A DNA stretch of 64,000 bases from Paracoccaceae bacterium (GTDB lineage Bacteria; Pseudomonadota; Alphaproteobacteria; Rhodobacterales; Rhodobacteraceae), in contig JAHDEX010000007.1 in the NCBI GenBank assembly GCA_020628545.1, positions 3,460-67,459 on the forward strand, written 5' to 3'. Numbering within the stretch: position 1 is the stretch's first letter; the number at the start of each line of letters is the position of its first letter. Below, in pieces: positions 44,882 through 54,258 of the stretch. Position numbers and translations under genes: made by a program. The notes beneath the pieces are model-generated. The model was not told where the DNA came from and did not search any database. It was given only the letters and a program-made list of their open reading frames with translations.

Positions 44882-44909
44882 GAGGTGCGAAAGGCTGAAG
44901 ACTTCTTGG

Positions 44910-45419
44910 CTAGGGCGGCGTGCTGATTGGGACGACGCCCAGTTCTTCGGCAAGGCTGCGTGAAAGCTTTGGGCTGTTGATGCCGCGTGGGACCTGAACG
45001 GACTGGACGGCCGCTTGCGTCGCAGCATCGTAGACACCGGTGATCAGCCCTTCATAGACGAGCCGCGCTTTCAGGGCGCGTTGCAGGGTCGCGATACGTT
45101 GCTCTGTCAGCTCTGCGTCACAGAGCGTTTCGAATTCTACCCCATTGTCGATGACTTCGGTGACCGGGAGATCCTCGTTCCGGAAGACTGGCGGGAAGGT
45201 GATGCTGCCGTCCGGGCTGGTTGTTGCGGGTCGCACCATGACCTGCTGCGTGACGATTGTCGTCACTTCTTGCGGCGCGGTTTTGGCAAAGCAGCGGGCG
45301 TCAAACACAGTGCTCAGCTCTGCCACGTCAGGGTTTGACAGGGGCGGTTGCGCCGGTGGGGCGGCGCAATTGATTAGACACATCAAGATGCAAGGAAGGA
45401 TACAGGCGCGTGGCGTCAT
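44910..45419 (-). CDS. Hypothetical lipoprotein with peptidoglycan-binding-like C-terminus
   Basis: A 169-residue protein from the ATG at 45419 (MTPRACILPCILMCLINC); the lipobox LINC places the anchor Cys near residue 18. The C-terminal half, TEQRIATLQRALKARLVYEG then GVYDAATQAAVQSVQ, has the helix pattern of a PG_binding_1 module (short repeat that binds cell wall). The first half contains two cysteines (DARCFAK, ETLCDAE) that may pair. It may tie the envelope to peptidoglycan, but this is inference from the C-terminal pattern. Confidence 0.7.
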   Translation of the reverse strand: MTPRACILPCILMCLINCAAPPAQPPLSNPDVAELSTVFDARCFAKTAPQEVTTIVTQQVMVRPATTSPDGSITFPPVFRNEDLPVTEVIDNGVEFETLCDAELTEQRIATLQRALKARLVYEGLITGVYDAATQAAVQSVQVPRGINSPKLSRSLAEELGVVPISTPP

Positions 45420-45457
45420 CACATCTACGGCAAATCGTGCAAGTGGCCGCACCATAG

Positions 45458-45877
<420 letters not shown>

Positions 45878-45878
45878 C

Positions 45879-46589
45879 GTGCGATCCTTTTGCCTGTCCG
45901 CCTTGATGCTTGCGGCTGCTGGTGCGCAGGCGGATGGGATTGAGGCGGCCCGGTATGTGTCACCCACGGGCATCTATGGCCACAACGTGGTGCCCGGTGG
46001 GGAGTATGCCGCGCTAGAAATTACCACGGCTGCGGGCGCGACGACAGTGTCCTACGAGGGGGCGGTTTTTGAAGATACCGCGCCGCGTGTTGTTGACCTT
46101 GATGGCGACGGGCAGTCCGAAGTGGTGGCTGTGGTCAGTGACTTTGGCCTCGGTGCCCGCGTGCAGGTCTTTGGGGTTGTGGATGGCGCGGTTGCGCCGG
46201 TTGTGGCGAATGAGCCAATTGGGCAGCGGTTTCGCTGGCTGGCGATTGCAGGCATTGCGGACATTGATGGGGACGGCGCAATTGAGATCGCCTACGTTGA
46301 CCGGCCGCATCTGGCCAAGACACTACGCATCTTTGAGGTCGGACGTGACGGTGATGCCTGGACGCTTATGGAAGAGGGCGCGATGGGTGGCGTGAGCAAC
46401 CATCGGATCGGTGAGCCTGACATCGCGGGTGGTATTCGGACCTGCGCTGGCGCATCCGAAGTTCTGGTCGCTAGTGCGGATTGGACAGAATTGCTGGCCA
46501 TCCGTTTTGACGGCGATTTTGCGGTGCAGAAGATCGGAGACGATACGTCCCGTCTCGCGTTCGCGGCCGCAATGACTTGCGAAAATTGA
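45879..46589 (+). CDS. Secreted FG-GAP/VCBS-like repeat protein
   Basis: A 236-residue protein starting with GTG one base after the ferredoxin stop codon, so translation is probably coupled. Signal peptide MRSFCLSALMLAAAGAQA. Two calcium-loop repeats are evident: RVVDLDGDGQSEVVAVVSDF and GIADIDGDGAIEIAYVDRPH, as in FG-GAP beta-propeller blades; a third block near SNHRIGEPDIAGGIRTC is weaker. With about four blades it is short for a full propeller. A link to the cytoplasmic ferredoxin is not obvious. Confidence 0.82.
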   Translation: MRSFCLSALMLAAAGAQADGIEAARYVSPTGIYGHNVVPGGEYAALEITTAAGATTVSYEGAVFEDTAPRVVDLDGDGQSEVVAVVSDFGLGARVQVFGVVDGAVAPVVANEPIGQRFRWLAIAGIADIDGDGAIEIAYVDRPHLAKTLRIFEVGRDGDAWTLMEEGAMGGVSNHRIGEPDIAGGIRTCAGASEVLVASADWTELLAIRFDGDFAVQKIGDDTSRLAFAAAMTCEN

Positions 46590-46593
46590 GCCG

Positions 46594-47364
46594 CTAACTG
46601 ATGTAGGCGGTGAGTGTGACCAGCATCGCGATTTCGGTCACCTGTTGGGTCGCGCCAAGGATGTCGCCGGTTTGGCCGCCGATCTTGCGACGTGCGATGG
46701 CGATGCAGGCCAAGGTCGCCAGAGTGGCAATCAGACACAAGGAAATGGCGAGACCGCCCGCAACGAGCAGGGCGCAGAGCGCGGCGAGCCCGATGGCAAC
46801 CCCTGCAGCCTTGCCTGATGGACGCCCGACCGCGTGGCTGAGGCCTGTGTCGCGGGCGTTAGGCAGGATGTGCATCACAACCACCAACGCGGCGCGGCTG
46901 ACGGTTGCAGGGACCAGAAGGGCGATAAGCCAGAGCGGGCTCGCGATCAGAAGCGCAAGACAGATTCCGCGCAGTCCGACACTGAGGATCAGCGCGAGGA
47001 CCCCGTAGGCGCCGATCCGGCTGTCTTTCATGATCTCAAGCCTGCGGGCTTTCTCCCACCCGCCCCAGAGGCCATCCGCGCTGTCCGACAGACCGTCTTC
47101 GTGCATGCCGCCGGTGATGATGATGGCGGTTGAAAGCGCAAGAGCGGCTGTCACCGGCGCGGGGATGCCGATGGTCGACAGGATCGCGACGAGTGCCGCC
47201 AGAATGCACCCCACCGCCAGTCCCACAATCGGATAGGACCAGGCCGCAGCTGCACCGCGCATCTGCGCGCGGTCGGCATCGACGGGCATCGGGATGCGCG
47301 TGAGCAGGCCGATGGCCGCTGGCACGTCCTGCCAATGAAATGCGGACTGGTCGGGTTTCGTCAC
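46594..47364 (-). CDS. cobS: Adenosylcobinamide-GDP ribazoletransferase
   Basis: A 256-residue polytopic membrane enzyme for the last step of the nucleotide loop pathway of cobalamin, joining alpha-ribazole (phosphate) to AdoCbi-GDP. The metal/diphosphate site is GGMHEDGLSDSADGLWGG near residue 85, followed by KDSRIGAYGVLALIL, both diagnostic. The GTG at 47364 has an AAAGGACC site; a TTG at 47430 would overlap cobT. It is divergent from cobT with 77 bases between starts, so they probably share a control region; no B12 riboswitch fits in that space. Confidence 0.92.
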   Translation of the reverse strand: MTKPDQSAFHWQDVPAAIGLLTRIPMPVDADRAQMRGAAAAWSYPIVGLAVGCILAALVAILSTIGIPAPVTAALALSTAIIITGGMHEDGLSDSADGLWGGWEKARRLEIMKDSRIGAYGVLALILSVGLRGICLALLIASPLWLIALLVPATVSRAALVVVMHILPNARDTGLSHAVGRPSGKAAGVAIGLAALCALLVAGGLAISLCLIATLATLACIAIARRKIGGQTGDILGATQQVTEIAMLVTLTAYIS

Positions 47365-47441
47365 GGATTGGTCCTTTGTGGTCTTTCCATCCCAGCCGCC
47401 ATCGTTAGACAGATGCAAAACGCTTTGCAATGAGGGGCTCT

Positions 47442-48452
47442 ATGACCGCACCATTCACTGATCTGTCCGGCTTTCAGGATCTGCTGGCAGAGGCCCCGGG
47501 GCCTGACACTGCTGCGCGCGCGGGTGCTGAGGCCCGCAACGGTCAACTGACCAAACCGCCGGGCGCATTGGGGCGCCTGGAAGACCTTGCGATCTGGTAC
47601 GCTGGTTGGCGGGGAACGGACCGCCCCGAGATCAACAAGCCGCAGGTGCTTGTTTTTGCGGGCAATCATGGGGTTTGTGCGCAAGGGGTCTCGGCCTTTC
47701 CACCGGAAGTGACGGTGCAGATGGTGGCGAACTTTGAACATGGTGGCGCGGCGATCAATCAGCTGTCGAAGGCATTCGGTGCTGAGATGGCGGTGCATGC
47801 GATTGATCTGGATACGCCCACGGCTGACTTCACAACCGCGCCGGCGATGAGCGAGGCGGAGGTCGTCTCCGCCCTGCAAACCGGGTGGACCGCAATTGAT
47901 CCTGATGCGGACCTGCTCGTGACCGGCGAGATGGGGATCGGGAATACAACGGCTGCTGCGGCGGTCGCGGCCGCCTGTCTTGGCGGGACGGCAGCGGATT
48001 GGACCGGGCGCGGCACGGGCATTGACGATGCGGGGCTGTCGCGCAAGACCGACGTGGTCGCTAAGGGCTTGGCATTGCATACGCCGACTGACCCGCTCAA
48101 CGCGCTGCGGTGCCTTGGGGGGCGCGAATTGGCGGCAATGGCTGGCGCGATTGCGGCGGCACGTCATCACCGGATCCCGGTGATTTTGGACGGGTTTATC
48201 TGCTCGGCTGCGGCGTCTGTTCTGGAAACCGCCCAGACCGGCGCGTTGGATCATGCAGTTGCTGGGCATCTGAGTGCTGAGGGCGCGCATGAGCGGATGT
48301 TAGAAGCCCTTGGGAAAGAACCATTGTTGCGGCTTGGCCTGCGGTTGGGGGAAGGGTCCGGCGCGGCGCTGGCGATTGGCGTGCTGAAAGGGGCGATTGC
48401 CTGCCATTCTGGCATGGCGACCTTTGCCGAGGCCGGTGTCTCTGACGGCTAG
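47442..48452 (+). CDS. cobT: Nicotinate-nucleotide-dimethylbenzimidazole phosphoribosyltransferase
   Basis: A 336-residue enzyme activating 5,6-dimethylbenzimidazole to alpha-ribazole 5'-phosphate. Landmarks are [55 protein letters not shown] and the late [18 protein letters not shown] with the catalytic Glu. An ATG at 47442 after GAGGGG is taken over an ATG at 47430. A hairpin that could end its message lies inside the convergent antiporter gene. Confidence 0.94.
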   Translation: MTAPFTDLSGFQDLLAEAPGPDTAARAGAEARNGQLTKPPGALGRLEDLAIWYAGWRGTDRPEINKPQVLVFAGNHGVCAQGVSAFPPEVTVQMVANFEHGGAAINQLSKAFGAEMAVHAIDLDTPTADFTTAPAMSEAEVVSALQTGWTAIDPDADLLVTGEMGIGNTTAAAAVAAACLGGTAADWTGRGTGIDDAGLSRKTDVVAKGLALHTPTDPLNALRCLGGRELAAMAGAIAAARHHRIPVILDGFICSAAASVLETAQTGALDHAVAGHLSAEGAHERMLEALGKEPLLRLGLRLGEGSGAALAIGVLKGAIACHSGMATFAEAGVSDG

Positions 48453-50359
48453 TCTGGCTTCTTGGGGGCTTGGCCGACGCGCCGTCTGAGCGCGTCGGCC
48501 TTTGCCTCGCCGGTCTGCTGTTTTGACGCAAAGGCGGTCTCAAGGTCGTTGTTGAGCGCCTTCGCGCGGGACAGATACTCCGCGTTTTCCATCACGGGCA
48601 TGCCGGGCTTCCAGACCTCTGCCAGTTCGCGCATCGCGGCGCGGTCGTGGGTGTAGAAGGTGTGTTCCACCTCTGCCGCCTCGTATTCCGACAAGCCGAG
48701 GTTTTCGAGGGCGTAGCGCCCGGCACGCAGCGACCCGTCAAACATCTCGCGTACAATGTCGTTGGCGCCTGCTGAATAGAGCTCGTAAACATGGACGCGG
48801 TCGCGGGCGCGTGCGACGATGTGCAGGTCGGGGCGCGTCTTGCGTGCATAGGCCACAAGCGTATTCGCCATCTTCTTGTCGTCAATCGCCACCACAAGCA
48901 CGCGCGCGGATTCCAAACCGGCGGCTTTCAAAACATCGGGGCGGGTTGGATCGCCGAAGAACCCTTTGAAGCCGAACTTGCGCATCATTTGCACGGTGCT
49001 GAGGTCGCTGTCGATCACGACGGTTGAAAAGCCAGCGGATTGGACAAGGCGGTTCACGATTTGGCCAAAGCGGCCAATGCCGGCAATGATCACAGCACCT
49101 TGTTCGTCCACGACGTCGTGCGCGTGGTCGTCGGTTTTTTGATTGCGGCTTATGTAATTGGCCAGGATGAAGAGCAACGGCGTGATCAGCATGGAAAGCG
49201 CAGTCACCAGCAGCAATGTGCCGGATTGTCCGGGCGAAAGAACGCCTTGCTGTTGGGAGAAGGATATCAGGATGAACCCAAATTCACCCGCCTGTGCAAG
49301 GCCGAGGGTGAAGAGCCAGCGGTCGCGATATTTGAGGCGGAAAAGGTAGGCCAGCCCCAGCAGAACCGCGCCTTTGATCAGCATCATGCCAATCGTCAGG
49401 GCAAGGATATAGCTGGGTTCGCGGAAGAAGAGGCCGAAGTCGATACCTGCGCCGACCGTGATGAAAAAGAGCCCAAGAAGGAGGCCCTTGAACGGCTCAA
49501 GGTCACTTTCCAGCTCATGACGGAATTCGGAGTTGGCAAGGACAACACCTGCGAGGAATGTGCCCAGAGCAGGAGAGAGCCCCACCATTGTCATCAGCAC
49601 TGCGATGGAGACGACGATCATCAGGGCGAGCGCGGTATACATCTCACGCAGTTTGGCCTGATGGATGTAACGGAACACAGGGCGCGTGGCGAAGATCCCC
49701 GTCAGGATCACAGCCGCGACGGCACCGAGGGTTACAAGCGTCACGCCCCAGCCGGGCAGCCCTTCCACCAGACTGATCGTGGCATGATGATCCTGATCAT
49801 CGAGCGTCCGTTGCAGTGACCCGTCTTCGGCCAGTCTGATCGCAGGGGCTACGGCCAGAAGGGGCAGGATGGCAAGCATCGGAATCACGGCGATGTCCTG
49901 CGTGAGCAGGACCGAGAAGATCGACCGCCCGCCGCTCGTCTGCACCAAGCCACGCTCTGTTAGCGTTTGTAAGACGATGGCGGTGGAGCTGAGCGCGAAG
50001 ATCATGCCAACTGCGAAAGCCACCGAGAACCTGTAGCCAAGCGCCATGGCGGCAAGAGTGATCAAGGCGACGGTCACGGTGATCTGCAAACCACCCAGTC
50101 CGATCAGGCGATCACGCATGTTCCAGAGGACGCGTGGTTCCAACTCCAGCCCGATGAGGAAAAGCATCATGACCACGCCGAACTCTGCAAAGTGCTGCAG
50201 GTCCTTTGTCTCGGTTCCGACCAGACCAAAGACGGGTCCGATCAGGATCCCCGCAGCGAGGTAGCCCAGAACTGAGCCGAGCCCCAGGCGCGCGGCCAAA
50301 GGAACGGCAAGCACGGCCGCGCCGAGATAGATGGACGCTTGAAAAAGGAAGGACTCCAT
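48449..50359 (-). CDS. Kef-type (CPA2) cation:proton antiporter with TrkA-N domain
   Basis: A 636-residue inner-membrane protein. The first 380 residues hold about 12 helices of the Na/H exchanger fold ([13 protein letters not shown] region: [38 protein letters not shown]). Residues 405-520 form a Rossmann TrkA-N domain ([20 protein letters not shown]) that binds NAD(H). The tail of about 80 residues has no TrkA-C domain. This is the KefB/KefC plan; in E. coli these glutathione-gated potassium efflux systems protect from electrophiles. The KefF/KefG ancillary subunit is not encoded nearby. Confidence 0.92.
   Translation of the reverse strand: MESFLFQASIYLGAAVLAVPLAARLGLGSVLGYLAAGILIGPVFGLVGTETKDLQHFAEFGVVMMLFLIGLELEPRVLWNMRDRLIGLGGLQITVTVALITLAAMALGYRFSVAFAVGMIFALSSTAIVLQTLTERGLVQTSGGRSIFSVLLTQDIAVIPMLAILPLLAVAPAIRLAEDGSLQRTLDDQDHHATISLVEGLPGWGVTLVTLGAVAAVILTGIFATRPVFRYIHQAKLREMYTALALMIVVSIAVLMTMVGLSPALGTFLAGVVLANSEFRHELESDLEPFKGLLLGLFFITVGAGIDFGLFFREPSYILALTIGMMLIKGAVLLGLAYLFRLKYRDRWLFTLGLAQAGEFGFILISFSQQQGVLSPGQSGTLLLVTALSMLITPLLFILANYISRNQKTDDHAHDVVDEQGAVIIAGIGRFGQIVNRLVQSAGFSTVVIDSDLSTVQMMRKFGFKGFFGDPTRPDVLKAAGLESARVLVVAIDDKKMANTLVAYARKTRPDLHIVARARDRVHVYELYSAGANDIVREMFDGSLRAGRYALENLGLSEYEAAEVEHTFYTHDRAAMRELAEVWKPGMPVMENAEYLSRAKALNNDLETAFASKQQTGEAKADALRRRVGQAPKKPD
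48472..48500 (+). terminator. Hairpin downstream of cobT, inside the convergent antiporter gene
   Basis: A perfect 10-bp GGCCGACGCG/CGCGTCGGCC stem with a nine-base loop and a short TTTG tail on the plus strand, 19 bases after the cobT stop codon. The same bases encode residues near the end of the antiporter. Confidence 0.4.
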
Positions 50360-50417
50360 AGACCCTTTGTTGCAAGTGCAGCAACAAGTGGCAACGCGTT
50401 AGATACGGATGAGGGCG

Positions 50418-53360
50418 TTAGCCCGCGGGAAGTTGAAGTGCGTAGGTCTGCCCGCGCTTCACAAAGTTCAGGGCGCTGTCACCAATGGCAGTGACGCGCC
50501 CACCGTCGAGACGGCTGCCGACCTCGACTTTGACGAAACGGCCATTCGGCATACGGATCAGGGCGCGTCGCGCGCCCGGTTTTCCGTACACGCCAATGAG
50601 GTTCATGTCGCGCAAGCGGATCGCGTTATCGACAGTGGCGGCGCGCGCGACGGTCACGCCGGTCTGCCCGCCGGTGACGGGTGCGGAGCGTGGTGCCTGC
50701 TGCACCACGGCTGCGGATGTTGCGGCAGCGGTGTCGCGGGTTTGCTGGCGATTGGTCAGGGTTTGGGCTGAGGCCACGACCCGCGCGAAATTGCGGGGGC
50801 GCGCGTCAGGGCGTGGCGAGACGGCAATGGCTTGCGCTGTTGGTGCAACGATGAGGCTCGGCGGGGCGGCTTCTGCAATCGCCGCGACGATGGCGGTGAT
50901 ATTGTCGTTGTTGGGGGCTGCCGGGTCTGCGATAGGGGCTGCAATTGGCTCTGGCTCCGGTTCGGGCAAGGGGGCCAGATCGTTCGGACGTAAGCTGGGG
51001 CGCGCGCCAGCAAGCGCGGGGATCGCTTCAAAAGTGATCAGCGATGTGGGGGCGAGGCTGGCAGGGCGCACGAGCGGGCGGAACCCGGCAAGTGCCGGGT
51101 CTTGTGCCACCGCGGGCACGGGCAGCGCCTCTTCCAATGCTTCCTCAACCGCGCTGGCGAGGGCTGGGATGTCCGCGGCCTCTGCATCTTCCGGGGTCTG
51201 TTCTGCGATTGCCGTATCGGTGTCTGTTTGTGTAAGCGTCTCATCGGCGGTGGCGGTGGCAGTATCTACAGGAGCTGCCGCCTCCGGCGTTGGACGCAGC
51301 GGCGGTTCGATGGCTGGACGCCCGAAAATCACCTCGACAAAGCCAAGCGGGGCGTTGGCATCATCAAGCGGCGGTGGTGCTAAAGGTTGATCGGCAGTCA
51401 CGGCGCTGACGGCCTCTGGCACACGCTGGTTCAGCGAATCGTCGATTTCGCTGACTGCGCCGAATGTGCGCCCGACAAGCTGTTCCGCCGTTGGCAGTGC
51501 GGGAGTGATTGTGCTTGCGGTATCCTGTAGCTCGCTCAGAATCTCGGGGCCAGCTTCTGGTGGAAGCGGCTCTGCCGGTTCGGTGATGATCGCGATTTTC
51601 TCTTCAAGCGTTGGGGCTTGCACGAATTTCGGGACAACCACCGGGTCAGGCTGGCTGAGCACCGGCGCAATGAAGGCACGGGCGGCTGGGACTTTGGAAT
51701 CGACTGTGAAGTTGGCGAAGGCGATCTGCGAGATGCCATCGGTCAGCACCTGCGGGATCGAGTCGTCGCGCAGATACACGCGTTCGTCCGTCGGCCGCAG
51801 GGGCGGGCGCGCGGCGGGGGCGCGGGCGTAGATCGTGACGCCGGTGGGAAGGACAGTGCCTGTCTGCGCCGCAAGGATGAAGCCATCTTCATCGCGGGGG
51901 CGCGGCTGGTTGATGGGCGCGGGGTTGAGTGGGGCGATCATCTGAAGCTCATGCTTCAAAGAGGCGTTCTCTGGCCCTGTTGGGCGCGGCAGACGGTCTG
52001 CGGCTGGCAAGGTCGCAAAGCTGTGCAGACCTTCGAGCGTGCCTTGTTCATCGACGTCGCGATCCGGCAGGCGTGGTGCGCGCTGCCAGACGCCGGTGGC
52101 GGCATATATCCGTGCAGCATCTGCAGGGCTGAGGACGCGACCGGGGATCGCCGTGACAATCGGCGCGGCCTGTTCTGTTTCGTCCACAGTTGCAACGACC
52201 GGTGTTTCAGGCGCCGCAGTCGGAGCCTCTTCCACGACCAGAGCGGGCTGTTCAACGACGGCGACCTGCGCTGGCGCTGCGGCGAGCGGGTCTTCCTGCA
52301 GGCCGGGGTCAAGCGTCAGCAGTTCGCCCAGGTTGCCGTCGACGCTGCGTGTGGCCCAGATACCTGCGCCAACAACGAGGGCCGCAAAACCTGCCGCCAA
52401 TGCAAGACCGCCAACGGAGCGTGATTTGCTTGCTTTGTTTGCGCCCAGTCCACGCGAGAGGGCCATGTCTGCTGTTGCTTCGGTCCGGCTCTGCGTGCGC
52501 CGCGCAGTCATGAGGGCACCGGTCTTGGCCGCTTTCGGTTCCGATTTGCGCGTTTCCGGAGCTGTCGGCTTGAGGTTTGCGATGACGGATGTCGGTGCTT
52601 CGACTTTCGGGGCCTCTGACGGGGCATCAGCGGGTTCACGCCGTTTGAAGGTGATCGCTGGCGTTTCGACGGCAGATTCCGCCACCGTTGTCTCGTTCTC
52701 GCGGGGGCGCGCGATGAAAACCGGCTGCTCTTCGTCCGCTTGATCTGCCGTGTCAGGGGTCTCCGCGGCGTCCTCCGAAATATCCGTCAGCGCGATGCTA
52801 AAGTCCGGACCGTCGGCGGTGTCGCGCAGCGCCGCGCGCAGTGGCTCAGCGTCGTCGCGCGCAATGTCGTCATCGATGCCGAGTGTGTCTTGCGCAAAAA
52901 CCGTCGGGCCGAAACTGACCTCAGACGTGAAGGTGTAAGGTTCGGCCAATGCGGTGAATGAGACGGGCGCAAAGCCATGCTCTTGCGCGAAGGTTTCAGC
53001 TTCCAGAAGCGTCTGGCGTGCGACGGCGGCGATGTAAGTGCGGCCGCCAAACCGTTCAAAATCCAGACGTATTTCATCAAGGGTCATCGGTGTTGCAGCC
53101 AAAACCGCAGCCTCGATATCCTCTTGTGTGGTGCGCGCCGTTTCAATTGTCAAAAAGCGGATTTGATCGTCTGGCAGGATCAGTTTCGTGCGGATCTCAT
53201 CGTCTGACAGCTTTGCCGCGATGGCCCGCAGCGCCGCCATTTCGGCGTTGAGATCTTCGGCTTCAAGGCTCGCTTCACCAACACGCGCCCAAGCGTCGTC
53301 CTGGCGTTGCAACAACACGAGTCCATCAGAGGACAGCAAAAGCGCAAAATTCGGCGTCAT
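50418..53360 (-). CDS. 980-residue single-pass membrane protein with GspL/PilM-like N-terminus and GspC/PilP-like C-terminus
   Basis: Residues 1-150 look like the actin-like cytoplasmic domain of GspL/PilM (NFALLLSSDGLVLLQRQDDA, KLILPDDQIRFLTIE, then AAVARQTLLEAETFAQEHGF). Residues 195-315 are charged and flexible; one membrane helix lies at 316-337 (GGLALAAGFAALVVGAGIWA). A Pro/Ala-rich periplasmic region of about 570 residues follows with recurrent RPPLRPTDE-like segments, ending in a compact domain (915-980): RDMNLIGVYGKPGARRALIR and VGSRLDGGRVTAIGDSALNF, the pattern of GspC-HR/PilP domains. This suggests an envelope-spanning assembly protein. The family name is unknown to me and the likeness is by eye. 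No other pilus or T2SS gene is present. Confidence 0.75.
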   Translation of the reverse strand: MTPNFALLLSSDGLVLLQRQDDAWARVGEASLEAEDLNAEMAALRAIAAKLSDDEIRTKLILPDDQIRFLTIETARTTQEDIEAAVLAATPMTLDEIRLDFERFGGRTYIAAVARQTLLEAETFAQEHGFAPVSFTALAEPYTFTSEVSFGPTVFAQDTLGIDDDIARDDAEPLRAALRDTADGPDFSIALTDISEDAAETPDTADQADEEQPVFIARPRENETTVAESAVETPAITFKRREPADAPSEAPKVEAPTSVIANLKPTAPETRKSEPKAAKTGALMTARRTQSRTEATADMALSRGLGANKASKSRSVGGLALAAGFAALVVGAGIWATRSVDGNLGELLTLDPGLQEDPLAAAPAQVAVVEQPALVVEEAPTAAPETPVVATVDETEQAAPIVTAIPGRVLSPADAARIYAATGVWQRAPRLPDRDVDEQGTLEGLHSFATLPAADRLPRPTGPENASLKHELQMIAPLNPAPINQPRPRDEDGFILAAQTGTVLPTGVTIYARAPAARPPLRPTDERVYLRDDSIPQVLTDGISQIAFANFTVDSKVPAARAFIAPVLSQPDPVVVPKFVQAPTLEEKIAIITEPAEPLPPEAGPEILSELQDTASTITPALPTAEQLVGRTFGAVSEIDDSLNQRVPEAVSAVTADQPLAPPPLDDANAPLGFVEVIFGRPAIEPPLRPTPEAAAPVDTATATADETLTQTDTDTAIAEQTPEDAEAADIPALASAVEEALEEALPVPAVAQDPALAGFRPLVRPASLAPTSLITFEAIPALAGARPSLRPNDLAPLPEPEPEPIAAPIADPAAPNNDNITAIVAAIAEAAPPSLIVAPTAQAIAVSPRPDARPRNFARVVASAQTLTNRQQTRDTAAATSAAVVQQAPRSAPVTGGQTGVTVARAATVDNAIRLRDMNLIGVYGKPGARRALIRMPNGRFVKVEVGSRLDGGRVTAIGDSALNFVKRGQTYALQLPAG

Positions 53361-53529
53361 GTAATCTACTTAGCAAACCCCACCACATACCAGAAAGCAC
53401 CAGTTCCGGCGAAAACACATGTATCGCGAAAATCCGCCGTATCCAAGCCTTTCGACCTGCATCGCCGATGTGCCTTGTTAAAAAGGAATTGAAGGTCAAT
53501 GTGGCACAAACACAAGGCGGAGGTGCGAA

Positions 53530-54231
53530 ATGTACAAAATGAAGGTCTTGAGTACGGCTTTATGCATCGCAGGTGCAGGCATGATGCCGGCTTCGGCTGA
53601 TACGTCGTCGCACCGCATCAGCGTTGTGGGCGAAGGCGCGGTGACTGCGGTGCCCGATATGCTGGAAATCTCATTGTCAGTGCAAGCGACCGCAGCAGAT
53701 GCCAGCGCGGCCATGCGCGAGATGGCGACCGATCTCGATGCCGTTCTGGTCACGCTAATGGAAAGCGGGATCCCGGAGGACGACTTGCAAACCTCGGGCA
53801 TCAGCCTCTCACCCCGCTACGCAAATACCTACGAGACAAATGAAGCACCGCGCATCACCGGTTTCGTCGCAAGCAGCGATATCGCCGTGACATCCCGGGA
53901 CTTGTCTGCCGCTGGTGCGATCCTTGATGCCGTGGTTGTCGCCGGAGCAGATCAGCTCAACAGCTTGCGATTTGATGTTCAGGACCGTGCGGCGCTGGAA
54001 GACGACGCCCGCCGCGCGGCTGTCGCAGACGCAATCCGCAAGACCACCCTTTACGCGCAGGCCGCTAAGATCACGACCGGGTCGATCCTGTCGATCTCCG
54101 AGATCGGGACCAGTGGCGGTGGTGGTCCGCAGATGTTTGAAACGCTTGGTGCCCGCAGTGTTGCCATCGCGCCGGGCACTTTGGATATCACAGCACAGGT
54201 GTCCGTGGTCACCGAAATTGTGGCGGAGTAG
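53530..54231 (+). CDS. SIMPL domain (DUF541) periplasmic protein
   Basis: A 233-residue exported protein: signal MYKMKVLSTALCIAGAGMMP cut near ASA, then HRISVVGEGAVTAVPDMLEI, a typical SIMPL opening, and EDDLQTSGISLSPRY with the later AVADAIRKTTLYAQAAKITT helix. E. coli YggE of this family lowers oxidative stress, and Brucella BP26 forms a channel-like multimer. A CGGAGGTG ribosome site precedes the ATG. It is a single gene, convergent with metY. Confidence 0.9.
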   Translation: MYKMKVLSTALCIAGAGMMPASADTSSHRISVVGEGAVTAVPDMLEISLSVQATAADASAAMREMATDLDAVLVTLMESGIPEDDLQTSGISLSPRYANTYETNEAPRITGFVASSDIAVTSRDLSAAGAILDAVVVAGADQLNSLRFDVQDRAALEDDARRAAVADAIRKTTLYAQAAKITTGSILSISEIGTSGGGGPQMFETLGARSVAIAPGTLDITAQVSVVTEIVAE

Positions 54232-54250
54232 GCGCGGGTCACCCCGCGCC
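54231..54250. terminator. Hairpin between convergent SIMPL and metY genes
   Basis: A perfect 8-bp GGCGCGGG/CCCGCGCC stem with a TCAC loop, starting on the last base of the SIMPL stop codon. The T-run (CTTCCGTCTT) is poor, so strength is uncertain. Confidence 0.5.
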
Positions 54251-54258
54251 CTTCCGTC

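Noticed and set aside
47365..47441. Cobalamin riboswitch between cobS and cobT
   Set aside because: The 77-base gap is too short for the roughly 200-base B12 element and no B12-box motif was seen.
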